From the NCBI GenBank assembly GCA_025991245.1, contig BQMJ01000076.1:62001-126000 (forward strand): a stretch of 64,000 nucleotides of DNA, written 5' to 3'. Numbering within the stretch: position 1 is the stretch's first letter; every line of letters begins with the position of its first letter. The position numbers and the translations under genes were made by a program. The notes beneath the pieces were generated by a model that worked only from the letters and a program-made list of their open reading frames with translations, did not search any database and was not told where the DNA came from. This document shows, piece after piece, positions 54,500 through 64,000 of this stretch. This DNA is from Galdieria partita (taxonomy: Eukaryota > Rhodophyta > Bangiophyceae > Galdieriales > Galdieriaceae).

Positions 54500-55050
54500 A
54501 ACTTTCAACTTTAGCTTGTTTCACTTCTTGTTCAATTTGGAAGTATATTTTGAAAATATCTCATTCAGTTGTTGCTTTTCCTCTATTCTTGCACTATATA
54601 ACTGTTTTACTAGGGCAGACAAGATTTGAAGTAACGCATGACAATTCAATTGGGTTTCTCTACTCTTGAAGTGCTCTTAGTTTTTCCAGAATTGTCGGTG
54701 ATTGACTGTTAACATTTGGAGTGTACCATTTTGAAGTTTTCCAGACTTTTTCAATTTGCATAGAGAGTAATGGAAATTAGAGTATTATGTTGTTGACTGC
54801 TGTTGGATTGCTGTATTTGTCAATTCACAGAACGTTGTCTGCACGGGTACTTGTTACGTGAGTCCTAATGATATGATGTCATTGAGAGTTTTCCTATAAA
54901 GAATTGACAAAGTAGATAGAGTCAATAATTGATGCTCCATTTCTTTACAATTCAATTGTACTCTATGGATTATGAAACACTTGATCTATAAATAAGTTGA
55001 TTTAAAAGATGACTAGTTTCTTTTATCAACATACTTGACTTCAAAGTGAC
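54500..55050 (-). repeat. Repeat family A, copy 1
   Basis: On the minus strand it reads like eroded coding sequence: a K-Q-Q-L-N-E-I-F-S-K-Y-T box follows an A-L-V-K-Q-L-Y helix, and a Q-S-P-T-I-L-E box lies upstream. The same boxes recur in copies at 58.65-58.95 kb and 62.28-62.80 kb. Nucleotide matches such as TCTCATT followed by a GTTGCT-type stretch, and TTTATCAACATACTTG near 55030, link the copies. The copy is decayed. Family unknown. Confidence 0.55.
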
Positions 55051-55508
55051 AACTTATGTGTCGTTGTTAATAGGTGCTTGGTTCTCTTTGTGATTGACGA
55101 TTTCTGCTCCAACAGTTTCATTAACAAAGATTCGTTTATCTGACAGATTTCAAGAGTTTCCTAGATAGTTTCTGAATGAATGTTTGGCTGAAAAGCATAT
55201 CTCTATGTTTGAAACAATGTGATTCTATACAACTGGCGATACCCAATAAAGACACTCTCGAAAGCTGCTTACTTGAAATTTAGGTTGGGTTGATCTCCAT
55301 CCAAAGTGGTAACAATGACTTTCCTTAGAATATATACATCTTCTGTTATTGCAAGCCAATCATCCATATCAGAGTTACTGCTTTCACAATGATTCAGCAT
55401 TAGATTGCCAACCAAGAAAATAAAGTATTCAAAACATATCATTTATCATAGACTTTGCAAACCATAAAGCTCAAAACAACTCTGCTTCCATCAAAGGATT
55501 ATGAAAAA

Positions 55509-57616
55509 TCACTTTTCCTTTTCCAACAAAACTCGAAATCTTTCAGAAAAGCCTTCACTACAAAGAAACTCAATATAGTCTGGCACTGATAAACTACCTT
55601 TGGCCTCCTTAAATGGTAATGGAGTAACATAAACAATACTTATGTAGTCTCGCCAATCAATACCTTTGGAATCCAATAAAAGAAAATCTACAATCCTTTC
55701 AGAATCATCTTCTTCTAACGTGATGGTAAACTCTTCATTCAAAATCAAACCAATTAAGTGTAGTAACTGACGCTTATCTGTTACTCTCACTTGTCTCCTC
55801 TTCTTATTACGTTTTTGGCCACTTTGGGAACCTGCCATTGATCCTTGTTTGCTCTTTGACCTACTAGTGGATAAGTTGGCCGATTCTGAAGTATTCCATG
55901 CATCTTTCTTGAAAGAAGGTGGCAAAAAGGAGTTTTCGATAGCGGCAGAGTCACGATTATGGCTATAAAATGAAGATACAGATACTTGAAAAAAGTATAT
56001 ATGCCATTGAGAATTCACAATATCCACAAAAATATAGTCAAATCGAGAATGTCGTTCTTCCAGTAATATCCAACAGGAATGAGTAAACTTTTTCATTGGA
56101 GGATCAAATTCATCTCTAATCAACCGAACCCAACTATGACAAGATAAACTCAAAATCCTATAAGGTTTGCTATCGGAACGGATCGTCACTTCTTCTGTTC
56201 TATTGATGGACCAAAAAAAGAATAATTTTTCAAAAGTCTGTCCTCTTGTGTTTGGATCACTTCGATAACGTTCGAACAATTCAGCCAAGTAATTCTCAGA
56301 AGTATATCTTTCAAGGAAAGAGGTTAACAATATATCACGTGCAACGCTGTTATAAAAGCGTAAGTAGACTTCGTCAACTACAACTAATAAACCTCGACTT
56401 ATATATGCCCCGTCTGCAACCGTAATATTTGGTTTATTCCTATCCATGAATAGCTTATAAAGCATAGAATCAAATTCGCTCTTTTCTCTTTCAGACCTAA
56501 GACCATCAAGATAACCATTGTGCTTTCTTATCATTTCAGAATATAAATTCAAGGTGAAGCGTGTTTTTAGAGTTTCGAAACTAGCGTCCGGAAGATTATT
56601 GACAAGAAATACCATTTTGGCTATCATTCTAGGTACCAACCCAGTAAGTTCGACGACTTCATCTGAATTTTCACGAAGAATGGAGGGATAATCAGGTAAA
56701 TCTTGCCACAAGTCAAACTCTTTGAAACTTAGAGGCTCCAAATAGTGTTTGACATCTCCATAACCACTACGCAAATTATCTTCAAATTGATGATGCTGTG
56801 AACCTGCAAGAAGAACTCCACAAAAAGGCTATTCAAGTAAATGAAAAAGTCATTATAAAAAAAGGGAGAGCCATGACTTACTGTATTCATTACTTCAAAC
56901 TCAGTGTAAAACTGGAAGAAATCCGGCCATCTATTTATGTCACGACCAAACTTGTCCCAAAACGCATTATGTTCATCTACAATTAACATATTGCGTGGTG
57001 CAAGCTCTATCATAAAGCGACGAATAGCGAAAGCTAGATTCAAATCTTTGCTTTTGATACAAAAATATATCACATGCTTAATAGGAGCGCCGTTTAACAC
57101 CTCGTAGTCCCATGACTGAAAACTCGGCAACTCGTCCAGAATGGAGAAATTCATGAATAGCAGCATTTTCAAGTAAAGAGCTACCACTTCAGTTATCACC
57201 CTATTGTCCCCTAACCAGGCCGCTGCGTTTCCAATAAATTGCAGTGGAATACTGTAATACCGCGAGAAAACAGCAGCCAAGTAGAGATCTACACTCTTTC
57301 CTAGACCACTTGCTGCAGAAACTATGATCTGCTGGGGTGGAGGACTGCAACCTTCTGCATCAAGACTTTCAATGTGTCTATTCCACCTCTTGATAAACTC
57401 TCCTCTCAAAAAGATTCTTGAGATGTTCCCAACACCTTTTTCCACCGGGAAATCTTTGGGAAACTGCTTGGGAACAAGCAAAGGTGCTATCTCTTTGAAA
57501 GTTTCTTTCCCAACTTTGAAAACTCTACCTCCTACTTGTACCTTCTCTCCAATAACTGACGCGACAGTTTTGAACAAACACTCTTGTTGAAGATCAGGTA
57601 GGTTTGTCAACCACAT
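55509..57616 (-). CDS. RHS/Crinkler-type P-loop NTPase with REase-like C-terminus, divergent member
   Basis: Exons 57616-56882 and 56795-55509, with an 86-nt intron, are in phase and give about 673 residues. The P-loop is A-S-G-L-G-K-S-V near residue 105 and the Walker B-like strand is N-M-L-I-V-D-E-H-N. A G-Y-G-x4-H-Y-L-E-P-L-S-F-K-E-F-D-L-W box and E-L-T-G-L-V-P-R-M are typical of RHS/Crinkler NTPases. The C-terminal part has F-D-Y-I-F-V-D-I-V and F-F-Q-V-S-V-S-S-F-Y-S-H, the Q-V-x-V layout of their REase-like domain, then a Lys/Arg-rich linker and a final helical region of about 100 residues. The frame stays open upstream of the ATG to an AG acceptor near 57689, so a 5' exon is likely missing from this model. 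Confidence 0.7.
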
Positions 57617-57689
57617 ATTGCTAAACTTTTCGTCAATTTTTAGACCATCGTGAAATATTTCTTCGTATCTAACACTCTCCGGACATATC

Positions 57690-58649
57690 TAAAGAAGTTT
57701 CACTAGTTATCCTTTGAGACGGCTAGCCAAACAATCAACAACCCAAAAACAACTTGTGCAGCTGTACAAATTTTACAATATATGGTGCTGTATATAGTTC
57801 CAAATAATAAGTACACTTTGGAATTCAAACAAGAAATCTAGTATTTCTTTGTTTCCTACGGAACATTGAGATAGAGCTGCCTACAGAAAGAATATTTGAA
57901 GTGATTTCAACCTTGAGAAAAATATTTTATGAAAGCATAATTTCTTTCAATGACTTGAAAGATCAACTAAAATCAACAGTGCATTCGTTTAGATAAATCT
58001 GGATACTGTGACAGTTGTTTTCAATTCTTCCTGTTTCAGTTGTTCCACTCTTTGTGTCTCTTATCTACGAAACAGACTATGTGGAACTCCACTGGATTAG
58101 AAAAGCTCAATTGTCTACAGAATAATCTTCACAGTGGCCGCTATCAAAGATTACTTTTCAATATAGACAAGAGAGAGATCCAGTTCAACTCAATTTTTCC
58201 TTTCAAGACTGACTATTTGTCTTATCTAATCGCATATTTTTGACTATGTGGGAACGATAAACACAAATTACATCAATTACGCAAAGTGACATCGTGTAAA
58301 GACTATGGTTTAGTTCGAAATTTTCTATCACTTTATGAAAGAAGCAATGGAACATACCAATTTATCAGAGCTTGCAACTTTCGTTACTTGCTGCAAGAGA
58401 AATGTCTCATTCGAAAGTTATCGCTAGTATGATGTTCATCATTCTGAGCTAAGAGGATGAGTATTGAAACATTTACTTCTCCTCCTTTGGGAACCCAATT
58501 TCAAAGGTTGAACAAGTAGGTTTGGCTTTATGTTTTGAAATATTTCTGGACATTGTCAGAATTTTCGTTTTGTCGTGACAGTGAAGTTTCTAACAAAATT
58601 GTTTTAGATCTTATGTTTTCAGAATAACTGTGAGATGATGAGAATGGAA
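57690..58649. other. AT-rich region without genes
   Basis: About 960 bp upstream of the RHS-type gene, with short frames only (for example plus 58040-58243). It may contain that gene's first exon and promoter; no ATG exon with matching phase was found by eye. Confidence 0.5.
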
Positions 58650-58950
58650 ATTCAGGTCGACTTGGTAACTTGAAATCTTACTTCTTGTCTTGCTAAAATA
58701 CTTTGTATACTTTGAAAGTATCTCATTGAGTTGCTGTTGCTTTCTTCTCTTGTAGCATTCTACAAGTTTCGTTAGAGCAAACTAGATTTTATCTTTGGAA
58801 GCAACGACTGTACAACTCATTTGGGCTTATCTATTCTTGGAATCCTTTCAGGATAGTCGGTTGTTGACTGCTGAATTTTGTGACACTATACGCTACCGTT
58901 GACTTTGCTAAAGTCACCGTCTGCTTTAAAGTACACGTTCCAGAAAATCT
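58650..58950 (-). repeat. Repeat family A, copy 2
   Basis: The minus strand reads A-L-T-K-L-V-E-C-Y-K-R-R-K-Q-Q-Q-L-N-E-I, matching copy 1 in the same order, with a Q-Q-P-T-I-L-K box upstream. The nucleotide stretch TCTCATTGAGTTGCTGTTGC parallels copy 1. It is decayed. Confidence 0.55.
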
Positions 58951-59619
58951 CAGTAAAAGTTGCTTGTACTAGTTACCGTCCATATATCTAGGAATTCTTG
59001 ATCCTTGTTTCACAAAAATAAAACGCAGGGTAGAATTTTTATTCAGCAACATAAGGACTGATTCACATTCCTCACTACAGTCTTCTATGATAGCGTTCTA
59101 GGGTATTGGACAAACTCCTTGACAATTGTAATCAGCACTCTTTTTAACCCAACCACAGGTATAGCTGGAATTGTTGAAAACGTTTGATTCACAAAACGTT
59201 AACCAAGTGTTTACAATTCAAACAATTTGGAATCTAACCATCTTAAAACTCAACGTGTTCTGTTTGGGCTTGTGAGATCAAAGAAAAACTCCTTGTCAAC
59301 AACAAGTCAAATCCAATTCTATTAACTCTCCAGTTTTTTTCTCGTTACTTTCACGAATTCTGAATTATCAGGTACAACAGTGGAAAGTCTGTGACTGAAT
59401 TCCAACGATACAATTGCCTCAATAGAAAGAATAGAGCATCAACAGTCTTTTGAACTCTCGAGTGCAAGGTTCTTTTGGAAATTTCTCTACAAGTATACAA
59501 GATACGATATAGTTTGTACCTTTTAAAGGCACCCTTTCATACCACCTCCTTTCTAAGCTCTTCGAAACGTTCTTTCATTAGAACTTATTGGTTGAGAACA
59601 GGAGCTAAATAGTTGTATT

Positions 59620-59830
59620 ATGCAACCCGCTTCAAAGTGGATAAAGTATGTCTATGAAAACTTTTTTGAATTTGAACGAGAAACATCTTGAGAATAGACT
59701 AGAAAGTTTTTCTTTTTTTGGATACTATTTAAACCTGGGTTGTTTTGGTCGTAACTTTGTAGCCACTAGGTTTGAACCTTGTGGTTGGTTAACAACAGAG
59801 TTCAAAAGTGATTTATCTGCAGAAACATTG
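59620..59830 (-). repeat. Repeat family B, short copy
   Basis: It shares with 63.43-63.86 kb the minus-strand box Y-D-Q-N-N-P-G-L (versus N-D-Q-N-K-P-D-L) and, on the plus strand, a TTCAAAGTGGATAAA / TTGAAGTGGATAAA stretch and GTTTTGGTCGT. It is decayed. Confidence 0.5.
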
Positions 59831-61429
59831 TGAAGGGAGAGGTTGATTACGATCGATAAAGGGAGATTCTTTGGAAACAACTACCATTGCTTTGAGAATT
59901 CTTGGTTCTTTAGATGAGAATAGTGTAAAAGAGGATAATTTGTAGCAGTGATTATCGGCACCTTTTTACCTGAACGAGTTGTATATACATACTTATGGAA
60001 AAGTTTATTTCACTAAGATTAGCCAAAACATAAAAGCAAAGACTAAATTGAACCTTTGGTAAATATCCAAAGTATTTTCAAAACCAAAGCAGGGGACCAA
60101 GTATTATCTACGAAACCAAACCTTGAACAATATGATCAGGTAGACTAGTGTATGTTGAACTGACAAAGTGCAGAGATCTTGAAAGATATTGTATTCGAAA
60201 CAAGTTGTCTAGAAAAGGCTTGAGTGCATGAGATGAAATAAAAAGGATTCTTTCAAAGATGTATCAAATTTGATGAACATTTCACATTCTAAAGCTGTTT
60301 TGGGAAATAGTTTGAAACCAAATCTGCCAACACAATTCATTGAGTTTTGTCAATCACACAAGTTCTATTTTTTCATTTGGTTCCCTTTATCGATATCCGC
60401 GATATGTAAAGAATGTATGCAGAAAAATGAATGTGGTAAAGGAAAGGAGGACATGACCCGTTCAATGAGTTATTATTCAAAAAGAGTTTACTTGAATTAT
60501 TCTGTTGATTGATAAATTTTATTCAAAAGATCAAGTATTATAGGGAAATTATTGGTTTTTTCGAATAGTGAAAAGTTGCAAAAGTAACAACAAAAAAGGG
60601 CCAAAAGATTGCACAATGGAGATCATCATACTATACAAGGAGAAGCCACTGAGAAAGAATGGAATTCAAACTATAGTCCAACTTTATTTCTAAACACAGA
60701 AGGAAGGAAGACAGTTGTACTACAAAAAACAGGAACAAAGAATCAACTGTTTTTCAATATATAACAAAGTAGCCTAGCTGATGAATGAATCTCTTAATTC
60801 AATTACTCTTAAATAAAAATTGAACAAGAAAATTTATAAGGGTACATATTGAGAAGACTACAAAGTGATTCTAAGTTTAACCCTGCTGAGAATAGATAAA
60901 AAAGAGACTTAAAATGTTTCATCCAAAACACAAAGTTCATCTTTTAGGGAATTCAACAAGACTACCAGTGTAATAGCCATCATTATCTTCATCATGGCCA
61001 TTTTAGTGTCACCAACGGGAAATAATTATTGTATACTTGGAGCTTACAGAAATGATTCAACTCGAATGAAATTGACAATCGACAATTGTAAAGGTTTTTC
61101 TATTTAAAATGGATTCGAAACACCCTTATAAAAAAGAATTGGGTTTCGACTCCAATTCTTCCGATACAATTGCCTAAGTCGATGCAAATATAGTAGAATT
61201 GTAACCATAGACAGATGAGTTTTGAATCACAAGAACAATCCAAGCATAGAATCGAAGCACGAAAGAAGTTAAGAATTTCCTCAATTCACTTTGTTGGAGA
61301 GTAGCATTGTGATGTGTAAAGAAGGTTCAAGATTCAGTGAACAAAGTAAAATAATTCCACTTCAATGCAATGATACTGTCTCAAAGCAAAACGATAAATT
61401 TCGACAATAATTTCTAAAGCGTCAAACAG
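59831..61429. other. AT-rich region without genes
   Basis: About 1.6 kb. A plus-strand frame at 60270-60512 (80 codons) with a few Cys codons is the longest; it has no recognisable motif. Some segments may be very old repeat copies, but I cannot align them reliably by eye. Confidence 0.45.
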
Positions 61430-61770
61430 TGGGTTCGAACGAGAAACTCTTCAAGACCAAACTTTGCCCATTCAAGACCTATTAGTATTGGTCGTAAACT
61501 TTCAATGACTTGAAACTTGAGTTCCATAAAGCTTGAAAAATAGTTTCCTTTAGTCCAAGTTCATGCCGAACCTCAACTTGGATCCTTGTTGAAAACTGTT
61601 GCTCTTTATTTTGTGGTAAGTTTATAGGCGTTTTTTACTGTATAGAGTACTGTAAAAGAAAGTCGGCATAAAAAGTTCCCCATTCTTTTTTTAAGTTTGA
61701 ACCCCTGCCCATATACAGTCTTGTCGTGTAACTTGGTTTTTCAAGTCCAATTATACTACAAAGTAAAGCC
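61430..61770 (-). repeat. Repeat family B, copy 2
   Basis: The plus strand contains TTGAACCCCTGCCCATATAC followed by AGTCTTGTCGTGTAACTTGG, paralleled at 63.77-63.83 kb. The minus strand carries V-R-H-E-L-G-L-K, comparable to I-R-Q-E-L-G-S-D-L-K in the 63.5-63.9 kb copy. It is decayed. Confidence 0.55.
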
Positions 61771-62279
61771 TTGTGAATTGCTGTTAAGAATCCTCTTTTG
61801 TGTCACACTCATCAAGTAGCTCTCGAAGTAAATTCTGAGTTGATTCTTGTATTCTTGAAACAACCAGTTCCTTTATTTGTGAGTTTATGACCATTTAAAG
61901 TCTCTTATCCAACTAAAGAGGAGACATGAGCGGATTGCTTTGATTGGAACAGGCGAAGTGATGATGGCAGCTTTCAACCTTCCGTTGAGCGACTTGAAGA
62001 AATCACGAAAGTTGCGATATATAAGCTAGTTGACAGAGAGTTAGATAAAGCTTTAGAACTGTTTGAGTGCTTGACCAGTTGCTATGTTTCCAAATTGTAC
62101 AACAGACATTTTTCTAAGTTTGAGTTTTTGGCGTTGCGTTTTAGAATATATGTGGAGACTAGCCAACTTTGAAAGTTTTCATGAGAGTAGGGTTTTTGAT
62201 ATAAGTATTGTAGATGCGTCTGTGGTTTTTATCAGAGAAACTCTGAGGGAACCGAATTCGAGATTGAGTCCAGGTACTA

Positions 62280-62800
62280 GCTTCATAACGTGTTGAAGTA
62301 TTCTGGGTATAGTTGAAGAGTTAATGACTGAGTTGCTTCTTTCTTGCCTCTTTGCTTTTCTCTGTTGGATTTACTAGTGTAGGCAATTCTTTGTCTTTGA
62401 CAATTTGGTTCTCTTTCTCCAACTTTGGAGTGCTCTAGTGTTTGCAGAATTTTCCGTGTTTTATTGTTGAATTTTGTGAAACATAGACTGTTTGAAACTT
62501 TGCGCTGTTTTAGATGCATAGGAGGAAGTGGCTCGAGGGTCTTTGTTTTTGACTATTGTTGTGAAGGGACAAACAAGGCAAGGTTCTTGCAATGATACTT
62601 CTTATATGAGTCATGACGCTATGCTATTATGGAGAGTTTTCATATGTAGAACTCACAAAATAGAAAGAGTCAACAATCGATTCTTTATTTTCGCAATACA
62701 ATTACACAAAAATAGAATATGCGATACTTGGTCCATGTATTCAAGCGAGTTGAGAAACTTGACTGGATTCTTTATCAACATACTTGTAGGCAAAATACAA
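62280..62800 (-). repeat. Repeat family A, copy 3
   Basis: A min-strand stretch with a K-I-L-Q-T-L-E box and a K-E-A-T-Q-S-L helix aligns with copies 1 and 2. On the plus strand, GAGAGTTTTCATATGTAGAA parallels GAGAGTTTTCCTATAAAGAA in copy 1, and TTTATCAACATACTTG recurs. It is decayed. Confidence 0.5.
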
Positions 62801-63429
62801 ATTATACATGTGTAACTTCCAATGTTTACTTGAATCACGTTTTGTTGATAACTGAAATACTCGACCAGAGTGTATAAACTCAAATCTGCAAAAGTCTAAA
62901 AAGTCCTTGATAGTGGTAACACAAAATTCACAGTCCTCCAAGTTGCAAACAGTTCAGATAGACATTGATCAGCACAAGTGTTCACTCTACTTGCCGAAAT
63001 TTCTCTATGACAACTTGGCGACTGCACACCCAATCGTTCCAAGTTGTGGGAAACACGCCTTTCTTCGTTTTAAAGTGGCAGACAATACTTTCTTGAAATG
63101 ATTCCTATCGACTAGAGCTCAATGTTCTCCAAATCAACTTGAAGCAAGTAAATCTCCAAGGTAAATAACAAAGGTGAGTTTATCTCACTATACAATGGCG
63201 GGCTTTACTCTCAGGGGTATGACGACACTCATTCTAACACAACGGTTCTCTTCAAATAATGCAACGTTAGAGAATCAATAGTATTCTAGGTAAACTTTTG
63301 AGTGGAAGGTTCCCTTGGAAAGTGCTCACTAGGTACATATGAAACAATATGGCGTGTGCACTTTTGACGGTACTCAAAGAGCTCTTCAACGTCATTTTGC
63401 CCAATCTCGTGATTGTTTTGCTCAACTGT

Positions 63430-63860
63430 GGCTTTAGTTGCTTTCTTACCACCTGTTTTGAAGTGGATAAAATTGTTCCCTTTTATGAAAATATAACTAG
63501 TTGAATTTAGAGGAGAACTTTTTAGTACGAAAAAAACTTTGAAGTTTTATGACTTTGCACTTTTTGAAATACGAACCAAGGTCCGGTTTGTTTTGGTCGT
63601 TTCCTGTCAACGACATGGCTTGAACCTTCAAGTCACTTCCAAGTTCCTGTCGAATGCTACGTAGGTTCTGTTCGAGAATTTGCTGATCATTTGTTTTTGG
63701 TCTGTTTGAAGACAGTGACCCTGCGGAGTAGTGGGGAACCAGTGGGCACAAAGGCTCCAAATAGTCTTTGAGGTTGAACCCTTGCGGCGATACAGTCTTG
63801 TAATTTAACCTGGTTTTTGAAGTTGAATTGAACTGTTGTCCTGTGAACAACAGAGGAGGA
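63430..63860 (-). repeat. Repeat family B, copy 3, longest open frame
   Basis: This copy keeps an open minus-strand frame of 117 codons (63850-63497), with boxes Y-K-T-V-S-P-Q-G-F-N-L-K-D-Y-L, I-R-Q-E-L-G-S-D-L-K and N-D-Q-N-K-P-D-L. It is the least eroded family B copy and could still be part of a gene. It recurs at 61.43-61.77 kb and, as a shorter copy, at 59.62-59.83 kb. No known family is recognised. Confidence 0.5.
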
Positions 63861-64000
63861 CTCTCTCTTGTGGAATAATTACCAAGATCGTTTGTAACAA
63901 TCGGAGTATATTCTGAGTTGATTCTCTTCGGTTGTTCGCAAAAAGATTCGTTTCATTGTCAGTTTTTGTCTACTGAGAATGTATTGTCCAAGTGGAGAGG

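Noticed and set aside
61430-61460. GGGTTCGAAC stretch resembling a tRNA T-loop
   Set aside because: No acceptor stem, anticodon arm or D-loop can be folded around it; it lies inside a family B repeat.
1-64000. CRISPR arrays, bacterial operons, riboswitches and tRNA genes
   Set aside because: No regular short direct repeats with spacers, no polycistronic bacterial layout and no cloverleaf were found; the introns and gene structure are eukaryotic.

Overview
The window looks like nuclear DNA of a unicellular red alga of the Cyanidiophyceae, most likely Galdieria or a close relative (inference). Almost every gene model closes with introns of about 33 to 70 bp, intergenic spacers are tiny, and the sequence is AT-rich. 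It encodes the plastid factor THF1/Psb29, a cycloartenol-type oxidosqualene cyclase, and a red-algal-looking 5S rRNA. Exon joins given here were read by eye from GT-AG sites and frame continuity; they are predictions, not transcript evidence.

Left and centre (1 to 42.3 kb) is a dense housekeeping region. In order: a propeller/coiled-coil protein running off the left edge, an MFS sugar transporter, a fatty-acid-hydroxylase/sterol-desaturase family enzyme, a PHO88/SND3 protein, a TCP11-like protein, a cysteine-rich secreted protein, THF1/Psb29, EMC3, an F-box/JmjC protein, a prostaglandin-E-synthase-2-like protein, sterol C-24 methyltransferase, a small unknown, a glycolipid transfer protein, a STAR/KH protein and a RING protein. 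An AT-rich 1 kb gap follows, then QueC, an alkyladenine DNA glycosylase, an OB-fold (RADX-like) protein, a KUP/HAK potassium transporter, a cN-II/NT5DC-type 5'-nucleotidase, a YgfZ/GcvT-like protein, an unknown, cycloartenol synthase, a GH27 alpha-galactosidase, a small unknown, a WEE1-type kinase, a disordered unknown and a START-like protein. Sterol synthesis is represented by cycloartenol synthase and SMT, perhaps also by the desaturase-family enzyme. Several same-strand neighbours nearly touch: 3 nt between the nucleotidase and the potassium transporter, 24 nt between the OB-fold gene and the glycosylase.

Right part (42.3 to 64 kb) is different: gene-poor, repeat-bearing and accessory. 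It holds an isolated 5S rRNA gene with its own TATA box, then a cluster of P-loop NTPase genes with C-terminal restriction-endonuclease-like regions that resemble the Crinkler/RHS-type proteins. Two long intact paralogues lie tail to tail (48.9 to 53.9 kb) around a tiny two-exon gene. A third, divergent RHS-like member lies at 55.5 to 57.6 kb. Incomplete relatives lie at 45.2 to 48.2 kb. From 54.5 kb to the end, two families of decayed, coding-like repeats (called A and B here) recur on the minus strand. This accessory block, and the bacterial-type QueC gene at 23 kb, are the most interesting parts.
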